Source of the DNA: CAYUZU01 sp964448675
GTDB taxonomy: Bacteria; Planctomycetota; Phycisphaerae; UBA1845; Fen-1342
Assembly (NCBI GenBank): GCA_964448675.1
Contig: CAYUZU010000023.1
Span: 17,692-81,691 of the forward strand
Direction of reading: 5' to 3'
DNA length: 64,000 nt
Positions 45,496 to 55,066 of the stretch are shown here, one piece after another. The number at the start of each line of letters is the position of its first letter. The stretch's first letter is position 1. The position numbers and the translations under genes are program-made. The notes beneath the pieces are model-generated. The model saw nothing but the letters and a program-made list of their open reading frames with translations, was not told the DNA's origin and ran no database searches.

Positions 45496-48400
45496 ATGTC
45501 GACGCACCGCACCGCAGCGCCTGCGCTGGTGGCGACCGTTCTGCTGCTTGCCAGCCACCACGCTGTCGCCGATTCCAATTGCAGCTCCAGTGGACTCGAC
45601 CAATCGCTCGAGCGCACATCGGAGGGCATCAACTGGACTGTCCGCTACTCCAACGAGGACCCCGGCGACGACAAGATCTTCTACCCGACCGCCGACGCCG
45701 AGCGGCTGCGCGACGTCATCGACCTGGCGCGGCAGCGGCACGCCAACGACTGGGCCTTCGTCTGGCCACGGCTCGACAACCCCAGCTTCCCCGACGCGGC
45801 CGACTTCGTGGTCAAGGAGGAGCCGGGCAACGGCCGCTTCTGCGAGACCTGCCTGATCCTCGACGCCAAGCGCGCCCGGAACCGCGGCAATCGCAGCTTC
45901 CCGTGGGTGCCCGGACACGAGCTGTTCCACGCGCGCCAGTGGCGCTATCTGCGCGACGCCGGCGCGAGCAATGGCTTCGGCGGCCTTGGCGGCTGGGTGA
46001 TCGAGGGCTCGGCCCGCTGTCTGGACGACCGGCTGACCAGTGACCTGGACGAGGTCGGCCCGTTCGACTCCGACACGAACCGGCTCTTCAACGGCGCGCC
46101 GGATGAGGGCGCGCCGTATCTCGAGCGATCACTCCTCGATTCGCAGTATCTCTATCGCGCCTGCCTCTTTTGGGCTTACGGCTGCGAGCAGTACGGCGCG
46201 CCGGCTCTCGATTTCGAGCCGGATCGTGGCGTCGACTTCGTGCGGCGTTTTTGGGAGCTGGCCGGTGAAGCGTATGCCGACGACGAAACCAAGGATTCGT
46301 TGGCGACGCTGGGGGCGGTGCTCGAAGAACGCGGCGGTCCATCAGTCGACGAGCACTGGCACCGCTTCACGGCCACGATGCTGGCACGCGAGTTCGACGT
46401 CAGCACCGTGCCGAACGCCTCCTGGTATCGCTTCGTGGACGAGAGCGATCCGAACAGCTTCTCCGACTACGAGGACGTCGACCGCGAAGAGACCTTCGTC
46501 GGCAACGGTCCGTTCCCGCAAATGGATGCGCACACGGTCAAGGCCTACGGCCACGTGTTCTACGAGCTGCCCACGCCTGTCCTGACCTCGATCTGCGAGG
46601 TCGTCGGCGCGCGGGGATCTGCCGATCAGCCCGTCGCCTGGACCCTGATCGGCGTAAAACCCCCGGCCAGCGCCGGCGACCCCGAGCGCGCCGTAGTCAT
46701 CTCGCGCCACCGCGGCCGTGAATTCGCGCGCAGCGTGCTGTTCTCCTTTGACGATCCGTACGCGCGGCTGGGCCTCGTGGTGGCCGGCTTGAGCGACGCG
46801 TCCGACTACACGCTGACGGTCGACCGCGGACCGGTCTTCCCCGAGATCGTGCGACCCACGAGCACCTGGCCGGAATTCCCCGGCCCGGCTGACGATCCCG
46901 GCCGATTCCTGGTCCGCGTGCGGCTCAATGGCCCGGACGGTCTCAAGCCCGACGGCGTGGGCAACCTGTCCGTGGCCGGTCTGACGGCCGACCACTTCAC
47001 CGTCTCCGTCGCGGGAGACGAGGCGGCGATCATCAGCGCCGCGTATGTCGGTACCGAGTACTGGCTGGTGGTGCAGGCGCCGACCAGGCCGGCTGACGGC
47101 CCGTATGACCTGCTGGTCACGTTGTGCGCCGATACCATCGGCCCGACCACCGATTCCACCAGCGACAGCGTGGTGTACGGCGATGTCCACCGCAATCACA
47201 TGCTCGTGCTCGACCGTTCCTACAGCATGCACGAGCCGGACGACGGCAGCGGCACGAAGTTTGCTGCGGCCCAGTCCGCGGTCCGGCTCTACGTCGACGC
47301 TGTCAGCGAGACCGACCGCATCGGCCTGGTGCGCTTCGCCGGGGACGACACGGCATGCACCGAGGACGCCGCCACGCTGGAGGCGCTCGCCGAGGCCACC
47401 CCGGCCCAGCGCGACGATATCAAGAACGACGTGGGCGGCCTGTCACCCAACGGCTGGACGTCCATTGGCGACGGGCTCTGGAATGCGCAGGACCAATTCG
47501 ACCAGCTGCCCATCGCGCAGGTGCAGGCCAACTGGATCGTGCTGCTCTCCGACGGCGACGAGAACGAGGACCGCTACTGGGGCTCGTCGATCAGTTGCGC
47601 CGGCGATCTCGGCGACAACGCGCGCGACCGCCTGACGGCCACCAGCACGCGGATCAACGCCCTGGCCTTCGGTCCGGAATCCGATCAGCCACTCATGCAG
47701 GAGATCGCGACGGCGACGGCCGGCGATTACAGCTACATTCCGGTGGCCGAATCCGGCGACAAGTCCCGGGGGACCCAGGTCGACGGCAACGCCCAGGCCG
47801 GCGCGCTGGCCGAGGCGTACATGCGGGCGCTCAAGGATGCGCGGCAGCTCGAGCAGCTCTTCCGCCACACGGGGACGATCCCCGGCGGCCCCCCCGTCGA
47901 CCTGCCGATCGCGGTGGCCGAGCCGGGCTATGTGGAGGGCACGCTGTTCGCGCATTGGACGAACGACGCGGCTGGCGCGACCATCGAGCTGCGCGACCCG
48001 AACGACAACGTTATCACGGCGAGCCAGGCGTCGATCTACAGCAGCGCCACGCACAAGGTCTATCACATCGACGGCGAGCTCGGCCTGGGAGGCTGGACGC
48101 TGCGCGTCACCGCCGGCGCGGACATCGAACTGCATGCCGGCTTGCTCGCGCGCCAGAGTGACGGCCTGCAATTGCAGTCCACCGTCGCGCAGGTCAACAC
48201 CGGTGGCGCATTCGACCTCACCAATGTCTACGGCCCATTCGAGTGGGGCGTCCCGGTGCGGATCATCACGATGCTGACGGATGCCAACGGGCCGGTGCTC
48301 GGGGCAACCGTCACGGCACGCGTCACCCTGCCGGACGGGACGCTGTCCTGCCCGAACCTTGTCCTGCGCGATGACGGCACCCAGCAGGATGGGGAGGCCG

Positions 48401-49851
48401 GCGACGGGGTCTACGCCGCGGTGTACACGCAGACGCACCTGGCGGGCCTGCCGACCGGCGTGATCAACGACGACCCGCTCAACCCGCACCCCGACGGTGA
48501 AACGGGCACCTACCGGGTCGATCTCGCAGTGACCAAGACGGTCGCGGCCGGCACGATCCACCGCTACGACCTGCGGCACTTCAACGTGCTCCGGACGCAG
48601 ACGTCACTCGACGACAGCGACTTCGACCAGCTGCCTGACACCTGGGAGGCCTACTACGGCACCGATCCGCTTGTGGATGACAGCCAGGTCGACGGTGATG
48701 ATGACGGGCTGGTGCATCTCGACGAGTTCCTCAACGGCACCCACCCGTTCGATGATGACACGGATAACGGCGGCGAACAGGACGGTTCGGAAGTCAGCGC
48801 CGGCCTCTGCCCGCTCGACCCGGCCGACGATCGCCTGCCCGCCCCGCGGACCTTCGCCGTCGAGGACCGCATCGGCGATACGGATGCCTCGGTGCTGCAG
48901 TCACTCGCGTTGCGGCTCATCTTCCCCGTGCATCCCTCGTACCTGGAAATGGAGATCTTCCGCTCGCCGACGCCGAACCCGGCCGACTTCCAGCTCATCA
49001 CGACGCTGGATCGCGACGGGCTGCGCGACGCGGTCCACTACGACCCGGGTCTGACCAACGGCCAAACGTACTACTATCGCGGGCGGGCGCGCGGCGCCAG
49101 CGGCGCCGTCAGTCGCTTCAGCCGAATCGCCGCCGGCACTGCCTGGGAAAACCCCGTGCCGCCGGAAGGTTACGTCCTGATCAACCACGACAGCGCGTAC
49201 ACCGATACGGACGCGGCCCTCCTGACGCTGGGCTTCAGCGACGGCGTGACGCAGTATCGCGTGTCGAACGATCGCATCGGCAGCGGAGCGCTGCCGCCGT
49301 GGCAGCCGGTGCCCGCCAATGGCGAAGTCCCCTGGCAGCTCGATCTGCCTGGTTCGGGCGAGCGGACCCGCGTGTACGTGCAGTACATGAAGAGCACCAC
49401 CGATCCGCTGTCGCCCGTCGTCGTCGATGAAATCCGCTATGACCCGCAGGGCAACTTCGACAACGACGCCTTCGCCAACCTCGGCGACTTCGATGACGAC
49501 AACGACGGCCTGCTGGACGGGGACGAGGTCTTCGTTCACGGCACCGACCCGTATAACCCGGACTCCGACTTCGACGGTTTGCTGGACGGGAACGAGGTCA
49601 ACGGCGGCTGCACCAGTCCGCGCGACCCCGATCACGACCGCGACGGGCTGATCGATGGGGCCGACCCCTCGCGGTCGGGTGACGCGGACGGCGACCGCGA
49701 TGTGGACCTGGACGACATCGAGCAGTTGCAGCTCTGCATGGGCCAGGCCCCGGTGGGCGACTGTGTGTGTCTCGATTTCGACGGTTCGGGTGTGGTGGAC
49801 AGCGCCGACTTCACGGCCCACGCGTCGAACATCACGGGCCCGTTGGACTGA
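45496..49851 (+). CDS. Large secreted CLCA-like protein: HExxH, VWA, TSP3 repeats, dockerin-like tail
   Basis: Product of 1451 residues. The start ATG 45496 has GGAG six bases upstream (an in-frame GTG lies four codons earlier). Residues 1-26 are a signal peptide. Residues 30-330 hold a metallopeptidase-like module with HELFH at 141-145 and a later EGSAR, the spacing of gluzincins. A VWA domain (about 565-760) keeps the metal site DRSYS near 573, TSIGDGLW and LLSDGDENE. Beta-sandwich regions follow, then TSP3-type Ca repeats (DDDNDGLLDGDE and others) and a dockerin-like end (GDADGDRDVDLDDIEQLQLC, DFDGSGVVDSADF). The order resembles animal CLCA proteins. Probably an exported, calcium-bound surface protein. 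Confidence 0.82.
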   Translation: MSTHRTAAPALVATVLLLASHHAVADSNCSSSGLDQSLERTSEGINWTVRYSNEDPGDDKIFYPTADAERLRDVIDLARQRHANDWAFVWPRLDNPSFPDAADFVVKEEPGNGRFCETCLILDAKRARNRGNRSFPWVPGHELFHARQWRYLRDAGASNGFGGLGGWVIEGSARCLDDRLTSDLDEVGPFDSDTNRLFNGAPDEGAPYLERSLLDSQYLYRACLFWAYGCEQYGAPALDFEPDRGVDFVRRFWELAGEAYADDETKDSLATLGAVLEERGGPSVDEHWHRFTATMLAREFDVSTVPNASWYRFVDESDPNSFSDYEDVDREETFVGNGPFPQMDAHTVKAYGHVFYELPTPVLTSICEVVGARGSADQPVAWTLIGVKPPASAGDPERAVVISRHRGREFARSVLFSFDDPYARLGLVVAGLSDASDYTLTVDRGPVFPEIVRPTSTWPEFPGPADDPGRFLVRVRLNGPDGLKPDGVGNLSVAGLTADHFTVSVAGDEAAIISAAYVGTEYWLVVQAPTRPADGPYDLLVTLCADTIGPTTDSTSDSVVYGDVHRNHMLVLDRSYSMHEPDDGSGTKFAAAQSAVRLYVDAVSETDRIGLVRFAGDDTACTEDAATLEALAEATPAQRDDIKNDVGGLSPNGWTSIGDGLWNAQDQFDQLPIAQVQANWIVLLSDGDENEDRYWGSSISCAGDLGDNARDRLTATSTRINALAFGPESDQPLMQEIATATAGDYSYIPVAESGDKSRGTQVDGNAQAGALAEAYMRALKDARQLEQLFRHTGTIPGGPPVDLPIAVAEPGYVEGTLFAHWTNDAAGATIELRDPNDNVITASQASIYSSATHKVYHIDGELGLGGWTLRVTAGADIELHAGLLARQSDGLQLQSTVAQVNTGGAFDLTNVYGPFEWGVPVRIITMLTDANGPVLGATVTARVTLPDGTLSCPNLVLRDDGTQQDGEAGDGVYAAVYTQTHLAGLPTGVINDDPLNPHPDGETGTYRVDLAVTKTVAAGTIHRYDLRHFNVLRTQTSLDDSDFDQLPDTWEAYYGTDPLVDDSQVDGDDDGLVHLDEFLNGTHPFDDDTDNGGEQDGSEVSAGLCPLDPADDRLPAPRTFAVEDRIGDTDASVLQSLALRLIFPVHPSYLEMEIFRSPTPNPADFQLITTLDRDGLRDAVHYDPGLTNGQTYYYRGRARGASGAVSRFSRIAAGTAWENPVPPEGYVLINHDSAYTDTDAALLTLGFSDGVTQYRVSNDRIGSGALPPWQPVPANGEVPWQLDLPGSGERTRVYVQYMKSTTDPLSPVVVDEIRYDPQGNFDNDAFANLGDFDDDNDGLLDGDEVFVHGTDPYNPDSDFDGLLDGNEVNGGCTSPRDPDHDRDGLIDGADPSRSGDADGDRDVDLDDIEQLQLCMGQAPVGDCVCLDFDGSGVVDSADFTAHASNITGPLD

Positions 49852-50048
49852 CCGACGGGCCGGCGGGCCGGACCCGTTTGCTGACGGTGAAGGCCCGCCG
49901 CCCGCGCATGGTGATCGGGTGGCTGGGCAACCAGTTGTTCAGCCGACAACCCGTCGACCGGTTCCCGCATGAACCCGGTCGTATACTCACGGGCATTGAT
50001 CATTTCGGCGGGCATTCTCGCTGCTCCGCTGCAGCAAACCGAATCCGC
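49852..50048. other. Short gap between the CLCA-like gene and the zinc-ribbon frame
   Basis: About 200 bases with no gene, between convergent 3' ends. A TATACT at 49986-49991 has no suitable partner or downstream gene. Confidence 0.4.
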
Positions 50049-50398
50049 CTAGCCGCTTGCTTCGTGTTCATCACTGGCAACCGGCGTGCCACACTCCGGA
50101 CAGCGGCCGCTGATATTCCCAGTGAGATTGTACCCGCAGCGGGTGCACGTGCCCGGGGGACGCGTGCCAGCAGGAGAACGGCGGCGACGACGGCGTAGGG
50201 GTTCGTCGGCGTGAACGTGGCCTCCCAACTCCAGTACACCTCGCCGCAGGGGCGACCCTGGATCCGCACCGCGCCGCCCAGGACGGCCAGCGCCAACGCC
50301 GCTGACCAGCCAATCGTCAGACAAACGGCGGCGGCCCGTCGAGATCGCGAATCGTATCGTGCCGTACCGCCCGCCAGCCTACCACCCTCGGCCTTCAT
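50049..50398 (-). pseudogene. Frameshifted small membrane protein with CGYNLTG zinc ribbon
   Basis: The N-terminal half is in one frame (start ATG 50398: VCLTIGWSAALALAVLGGAVRI, EVYWSWEATFTPTNPYAVVA). The C-terminal half is in another frame and ends GTCTRCGYNLTGNISGRCPE, then CG. The two halves join if one base is added to the run of five G at 50155-50159 (C on the coding strand). The double CxxC ribbon is a common planctomycete signature. Either a real frameshift or a sequencing or assembly error. Unspliced, neither frame is a complete gene. Confidence 0.6.
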
Positions 50399-50440
50399 GG
50401 AGAAACCCCACTGCTTGGCGAGGGTCGCAGGCCAGCACCG

Positions 50441-50974
50441 CTACGGATACCTCGCCGTCATGAGGACGTTGCCCTCTTCGTCGACGACGCGCCAGACGGT
50501 ATCCGGCGGCATGGTCGCACGGGCCAGCGGCGCGAGATGCACCAGGTCCACGGGGTAGGTGATGACCTGCGTGACCGGCCGGCTGTTCGGCTCGGTCGTC
50601 TCGACAGTGATTTGCACGCGGTCGTCGCGAATCTCGGCGGCGGTGACCCTGATCGAATGGCCGCCCGTGGGCTGAGCCCCGCGCGCGACAAGAACCAGCA
50701 CCCCCCGCGCCAAGTCGACATTCGCCAGGTCTTCGGCGGTGACGGTGAGGTCATCGACCAGCGTCGCCAGTTCGTCCTTGTTGCCGGCAACGTGCAGGCT
50801 CGGCTCGGACGTCCTGGCCGTGCCGCGGACCCCAACGCGATCTACCGGGCGTTGTACCGCAAGCGCCCTGTCCTCCAGCGATCCCCCGAGACCGGTGCAG
50901 CCCGAGAGCCCCAGGCAGCATGCCGAAAGCGCCAGGCCGGCGACGAGGTGACGAACGGGAAAGCCGATGTGCAT
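50441..50974 (-). CDS. PrcB-like lipoprotein
   Basis: Product of 177 residues. The start at 50974 has GGAGG about eight bases upstream and is better than the ATG five codons earlier. The lipobox is LSGC in ACCLGLSGCTGLGG. The C-terminal 80 residues match the PrcB C-terminal domain: ARGAQPTGGHSIRVTAAEIR, then VQITVETTEP and VTQVITYPVDLVHL. PrcB in Treponema is part of the dentilisin protease complex; here the partner is not visible. The rest is Asp/Val-rich with no clear fold. Confidence 0.72.
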   Translation of the reverse strand: MHIGFPVRHLVAGLALSACCLGLSGCTGLGGSLEDRALAVQRPVDRVGVRGTARTSEPSLHVAGNKDELATLVDDLTVTAEDLANVDLARGVLVLVARGAQPTGGHSIRVTAAEIRDDRVQITVETTEPNSRPVTQVITYPVDLVHLAPLARATMPPDTVWRVVDEEGNVLMTARYP

Positions 50975-51104
50975 CGGAGCAACCTCCATGCTGGCGAAGT
51001 CCTGCAGCCAGGTTTGCGCGCCGCCATGATATTCATCGGTGACTCTCGGGCTCTCGAGAACGCGCCGCCACGCGCCCATTACGCGATGTCACGAGACAAC
51101 GCGG

Positions 51105-51530
51105 CTACGCAGAACTGCCGCGCTGCTGCGCCAGATAAAACACCGTCGCCTCCAACCGATGATGCGAGCCGAGCAACTTGACCGCTGCACCGAAGACGCG
51201 CCGGGCCGTGTCCTTCAAGAACCCCAGCGGAATCGGCTTACTTCGGACCGATCGCACCGCGAACCCCCCGAAAGCCAACTGCTCTTTCACCTGCCCCACC
51301 GTGTACTCCGTGACGTGGTGATTCGATACCAACGCCACCGGGCGACCCAACAGCGCCCGAATAAGATTGGTCAGCCGGTACCTGCTCGGCGTCGCGATAA
51401 CGACATGCCCCCCCGGCTTCAGCAGTGCTGCGATGTGGTTCAACAGCATCACCGGATCAGGCACATGCTCCCACAGGTTGTTGCAGACGACCACGTCAAA
51501 CGTCCCGTCGGCACTGTAGTCACGAACCGA
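51105..51530 (-). pseudogene. 5'-truncated SAM-dependent methyltransferase
   Basis: Only the C-terminal half of a class I methyltransferase remains: motif IV VVCNNLWEHVPDPVMLLNHI, then LLKPGGHVVIATPSRYRLT and more to the stop at 51105. The SAM-binding motif I (GxGxG) is missing. The frame opens directly from the end of the CocE-type hydrolase gene (stop at 51539-51541), reading upstream into DYSADGTFD without a start codon of its own. A GTG at 51494 could start translation but would give no functional enzyme. Likely a deletion or rearrangement remnant. Confidence 0.65.
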
Positions 51531-51538
51531 AGAAGCGC

Positions 51539-53359
51539 CTAGGGCGCCGCGACCACCGCCCGCTGGAAGACGGCGAGATCGCCCACATCCACGTCGCCGC
51601 TGTAATCAAGGTCGGCCGCATGGAAGCCCCCGCGCTCGCATTCGGGCGCCGGACAGAAGACACCCGGCCCGGCAAAGCAGCTCGCGAACAACGTGAAGTC
51701 TCTGACGTCAACCACCCCGTCGGCGTTGAAATCGCTCGGCGCCCGCGCATCGGCCAGTGGCAGGCGGATGTGCGATGGGTGCTGCGGGCCCATGTGCACG
51801 CGCACCGTGGCGACGACCGGCGTCGCGTCCGGTTCGTCCGAAATGTCCGAGCCGTCCTGCATATTGACGTCGAAGCGGTCATAGTTCGACGGCGCCACAC
51901 TGATCCGCAGCGCGTGACCCGCCGGAATCGTCACCGCCACCGGCGGCAGCTCGACCGGCACCGCGTACACCGTCCCCGGCTCCAGCCACTCATGCTGCGT
52001 GAAGCCGTTGCGCAGCGATGCCCGTCGGATGCCGTCGACCAGCAACATCGAACGCCCGTCTGGATACACCTCGGTCATCCGCACAGCCAGGTCGGTGTTG
52101 CTGGCGTCACAATCGATCCACAGGTTCGCAACGGGCTGCCCTTCGATCGACAGCGGCGTCGTGAGAACCGGCGTCGTGAAAGTCAGGACGTCCGCGCGGG
52201 CCTCGATGGGCGTCAGGTCGCCTGGGCCCTGCTCGGCATACTCCGACTGCAACACGGCCCCCCACAGCGTCGGCACCGGATCGTTCGGGTCGGAGACGTA
52301 TTCGATACTGGCATCGCCGCTCGGTGCGACTTCGGACAGCGTCCCATCGGTGGTCAGGTAATACTCGACCGGCAGCGCCGTCGCCGGCGGCCAGGCACTG
52401 GCGGGCCGCCACACGTCGTCGTTCATCCGGAAGTAACGCACGACCGGCTGTTCGTCGTAGCCGTTATCGACGGCGCGCAGGTGATGATCGAAGAACTCGA
52501 GCGCGGCCACGGACGAGGCGAACTCGGCGGCCGGGTACGCCAGCTCGCCCTGCTGCGCCTCACCGACGGCGCCGTGACTCCACGGACCGATCAGCAGTTT
52601 CTGGCACCCGCGCGCCCCGGACATCCCCTCACACCGCACCGCTTCCATCTCGCGGACCGTCTGAACGACCTCGTGATCGTACCAGCCGCTGATATGCAGC
52701 ATCGGCACGGCGATTTGACTGGGATCGCCCGTGTTGGCTTCTACATATTGCCACGCCTGATCGTAGAGCGGGTGCGCGCGAACCACGTCGAGGCCGCCAT
52801 AGTAACCGTAGTTGAACTCGTTCCGGCTTCGTGTGAACACGCCCCCATAGTACGCCAGGTCGTACCACGGCCGATAGCTGTAGACAATGGGCACGCATCC
52901 GCGCAGGTGAGGCGGCCGCTCGGCGGCCGTATTGAGCTGGACATTGCCCAAGGCGGACAGGCCCCACGTGCCGACGCGCCCGGTCGACCAGGCTTGCGTC
53001 GCGATCCACTCGACGGCGTCGTAGCCATCCTCGCCATGCGTCGGGCTCCCCTCGTATGCCGCGTCGGCCGAGCCATAGAAACCGCGCCAGTCGAGCACGA
53101 CGAATGCGTAGTCGGGGCTCTTGAGCAGCGGGTCCTGCGAAACCTCGTTCAGGAAGATGAACGGGTATCGGTTGTGCTTGCCATAGGGCGTCTGGATCAG
53201 GACCGTCGGCCACGAACCGCTGGCCGCGGGCCGGTAGACATCCGCCGCGAGCGTCGCGCCATCCCGCATCGGAATGTCGACCGGATAACGCAGGTGCACG
53301 ACGGCCGCTGCAGCCGACACGAGCCCCGCTGCGGCGATGAGCGCGAAAGCGTGTTTCAC
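51539..53359 (-). CDS. Secreted CocE/NonD-type alpha/beta hydrolase with dockerin-like tail
   Basis: Product of 606 residues starting at GTG 53359, with GGGAGG seven bases upstream and a signal peptide (residues 1-19). It is a serine hydrolase of the CocE/X-Pro dipeptidyl-peptidase group: nucleophile in GTWGLSALGNVQ, Asp in HISGWYDHEVVQ, His in LIGPWSHGAVG. A beta-rich jelly-roll domain (about 330-540) follows. The end (DFNADGVVDVRDFTLFASCF; DYSGDVDVGDLAVFQRAVV) is a dockerin-like pair of calcium loops. It should hydrolyse acyl or peptide bonds outside the cell. No cohesin gene is nearby. Confidence 0.88.
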   Translation of the reverse strand: MKHAFALIAAAGLVSAAAAVVHLRYPVDIPMRDGATLAADVYRPAASGSWPTVLIQTPYGKHNRYPFIFLNEVSQDPLLKSPDYAFVVLDWRGFYGSADAAYEGSPTHGEDGYDAVEWIATQAWSTGRVGTWGLSALGNVQLNTAAERPPHLRGCVPIVYSYRPWYDLAYYGGVFTRSRNEFNYGYYGGLDVVRAHPLYDQAWQYVEANTGDPSQIAVPMLHISGWYDHEVVQTVREMEAVRCEGMSGARGCQKLLIGPWSHGAVGEAQQGELAYPAAEFASSVAALEFFDHHLRAVDNGYDEQPVVRYFRMNDDVWRPASAWPPATALPVEYYLTTDGTLSEVAPSGDASIEYVSDPNDPVPTLWGAVLQSEYAEQGPGDLTPIEARADVLTFTTPVLTTPLSIEGQPVANLWIDCDASNTDLAVRMTEVYPDGRSMLLVDGIRRASLRNGFTQHEWLEPGTVYAVPVELPPVAVTIPAGHALRISVAPSNYDRFDVNMQDGSDISDEPDATPVVATVRVHMGPQHPSHIRLPLADARAPSDFNADGVVDVRDFTLFASCFAGPGVFCPAPECERGGFHAADLDYSGDVDVGDLAVFQRAVVAAP

Positions 53360-53720
53360 CAGCCAGCCTCCCGTTTCTGCCGAACGATTCCTACCCGACC
53401 CGGGCCGCCGTCGCGCTACGTAGCCCCCTCATGGGCCGGCCCTTCGCGTGCCCGGCGGGCTTCCTGCGGAAACGCCGCGTTCACGGGGCCTAACGGCGAA
53501 TCCGCCGTGTTATTGCCAGCCAGGAGCCGCGCTCTGAAGCGCACCCTCAGCGTACGTCTGGGAAAACAGCGACCCTCCGTCCCGGCGCCGGCGTCTGGAC
53601 CGCATGCCGCACGGCACGCTGGAACGCTGCCACATTGCCGGGTAGATTGCGCGTCCCTGAAGAAGGCCAAACGGCTCGTGTTCACCTGTTTCCTGCTCGA
53701 TCCGACCAGCGAAAGGCACG
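53360..53720. other. Divergent gap between the CocE-type gene and purU
   Basis: About 360 bases without a gene; should hold both promoters. No repeat or clear promoter pair seen. Confidence 0.4.
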
Positions 53721-54575
53721 ATGCGCAACACGGCTCGCCTGCTGATTGCCTGTCCCGACGCGCGCGGCATCGTCGCCGCGGTGACGACGTTCATCGCCGA
53801 CCACGGCGGCAACCTGATCGATTCAGCCCAGCACACCGATCTGGACCATAACGAGTTCTTCATGCGCTGCGCGGTTGACCGCGTCGGCTTTCGGCTCACC
53901 CCTGAGAGCTTCGCCGAGGCGTGGCAGGCGCTGGCCGATCGCTTCAGCATGAACTGGTCCATCAACTGGGGCCTGCCGATCAAGCGAATGGCGATTCTCG
54001 TCGGCAAGCAGACGCATTGTCTGACCGACCTGTTGTGGCGGTGGAAGACCGGCGAGCTGGACGTGGAGATCCCGCTGGTGATCAGCAACCATCCGGACGC
54101 CGGCACCTTCGTTCGCGATGCCGACGTGCGCTTCGAACACTGTCCGATCGCGCCCGAGACGAAAGCCGCGCAGGAATCCCGCCTGCTGCGGCTGCTTGCC
54201 GACACGCGCGTCGACTTCTGCGTCCTGGCGCGCTATATGCAGATTCTCTCGCCCAAGTTCATCGCGCAGTACCCGTGCCGGGTCATCAACATCCACCACA
54301 GCTTCCTGCCCGCATTCGCCGGCGGATCCCCGTACAAGCAGGCCTACGATCGCGGCGTGAAGATGATCGGCGCGACGAGCCACTACGTGACGGAGGACCT
54401 GGACGCCGGCCCGATCATCGCGCAGGAGACGCGGCCAACGAGTCATCGCGACACGGTGAACGACCTGACGCGCAAGGGGCGCGACCTCGAGCGGGTCGTG
54501 CTGGCCCGCGCCGTTCGGGCGCATGTGGACGATCGCATCCTCGTCAGCCAGAACAAGACGGTCGTGTTCGACTGA
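53721..54575 (+). CDS. purU: Formyltetrahydrofolate deformylase
   Basis: Hydrolyses 10-formyl-THF to formate and THF, balancing one-carbon units for purine synthesis. Product of 284 residues. The N-terminal ACT domain (residues 1-85) starts LLIACPDARGIVAAVTTFI. The catalytic formyltransferase fold has VISNHPD, ARYMQILSPKF, VINIHHSFLPAFAGGSPYKQAYDRGVK and ATSHYVTEDLDAGPII with the Asn-His-Asp set. AAAGG lies five bases before the start. It lies alone. Confidence 0.95.
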   Translation: MRNTARLLIACPDARGIVAAVTTFIADHGGNLIDSAQHTDLDHNEFFMRCAVDRVGFRLTPESFAEAWQALADRFSMNWSINWGLPIKRMAILVGKQTHCLTDLLWRWKTGELDVEIPLVISNHPDAGTFVRDADVRFEHCPIAPETKAAQESRLLRLLADTRVDFCVLARYMQILSPKFIAQYPCRVINIHHSFLPAFAGGSPYKQAYDRGVKMIGATSHYVTEDLDAGPIIAQETRPTSHRDTVNDLTRKGRDLERVVLARAVRAHVDDRILVSQNKTVVFD

Positions 54576-55066
54576 CACCCGCCGCGCAGCCCGCCGCGCG
54601 TAACAACCCCCGCCAATCGGTCTGGGGGGGCTCATAATCGCCCCCACGGGGAACTTGAAATCGCTGGTAACCCTCTGACAGACAAGAGATTGCGGCTTCT
54701 ATCCCTATCTTTCTCGCCGCGCGAGAAGGGTGGAACCGTCATAGTCGCGGGGGATCGCGGGTCGTATGGGGCATTGGGGCGGGTGCTGTGGGACGAGGTT
54801 CTCGCGTCAATGCGATGGAGCCAGGACATGGTTTACCCGGCCGCACCGCGGTCGGGTGCTCCCCGGCGCTGCGGCCGTGGCGGTTGGCGAGCGGCGCCCG
54901 ATCAGGCTGGGTCAATAGCGGGCAATGCCGCGGTTCAGCGCCGGCGGACTTCCTCGGTCGCCGCGCCGGCGATAATGTACTCCCGGGTGTTGTGCCGATG
55001 TGGGCGTCCGGTACGATCCGCGGCGCACTGCGGCACGGGGCTGAACTCGGAATCATCGAGTCGAGC
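54576..55066. other. Gap between purU and the ECF sigma factor
   Basis: 490 bases without a gene. Contains the tRNA-Glu-like fragment at 54631-54656 and a short hairpin TTCTCGC-CGC-GCGAGAA (54711-54727). Confidence 0.5.
54631..54656 (-). repeat. tRNA-Glu 3'-end-like repeat (possible attachment site or tRNA remnant)
   Basis: CTCATAATCGCCCCCACGGG, continuing GAACTT, resembles the minus-strand tRNA-Glu end at 63939-63962 (shared core ATCGCCCCCACGGGGA, same direction). The rest of a tRNA is not present here. It could be an attachment site or a decayed tRNA. Confidence 0.5.

Noticed and set aside
51425..53851. 808-codon plus-strand frame opposite the CocE-type gene
   Set aside because: Antisense shadow; the minus strand holds the catalytic triad.
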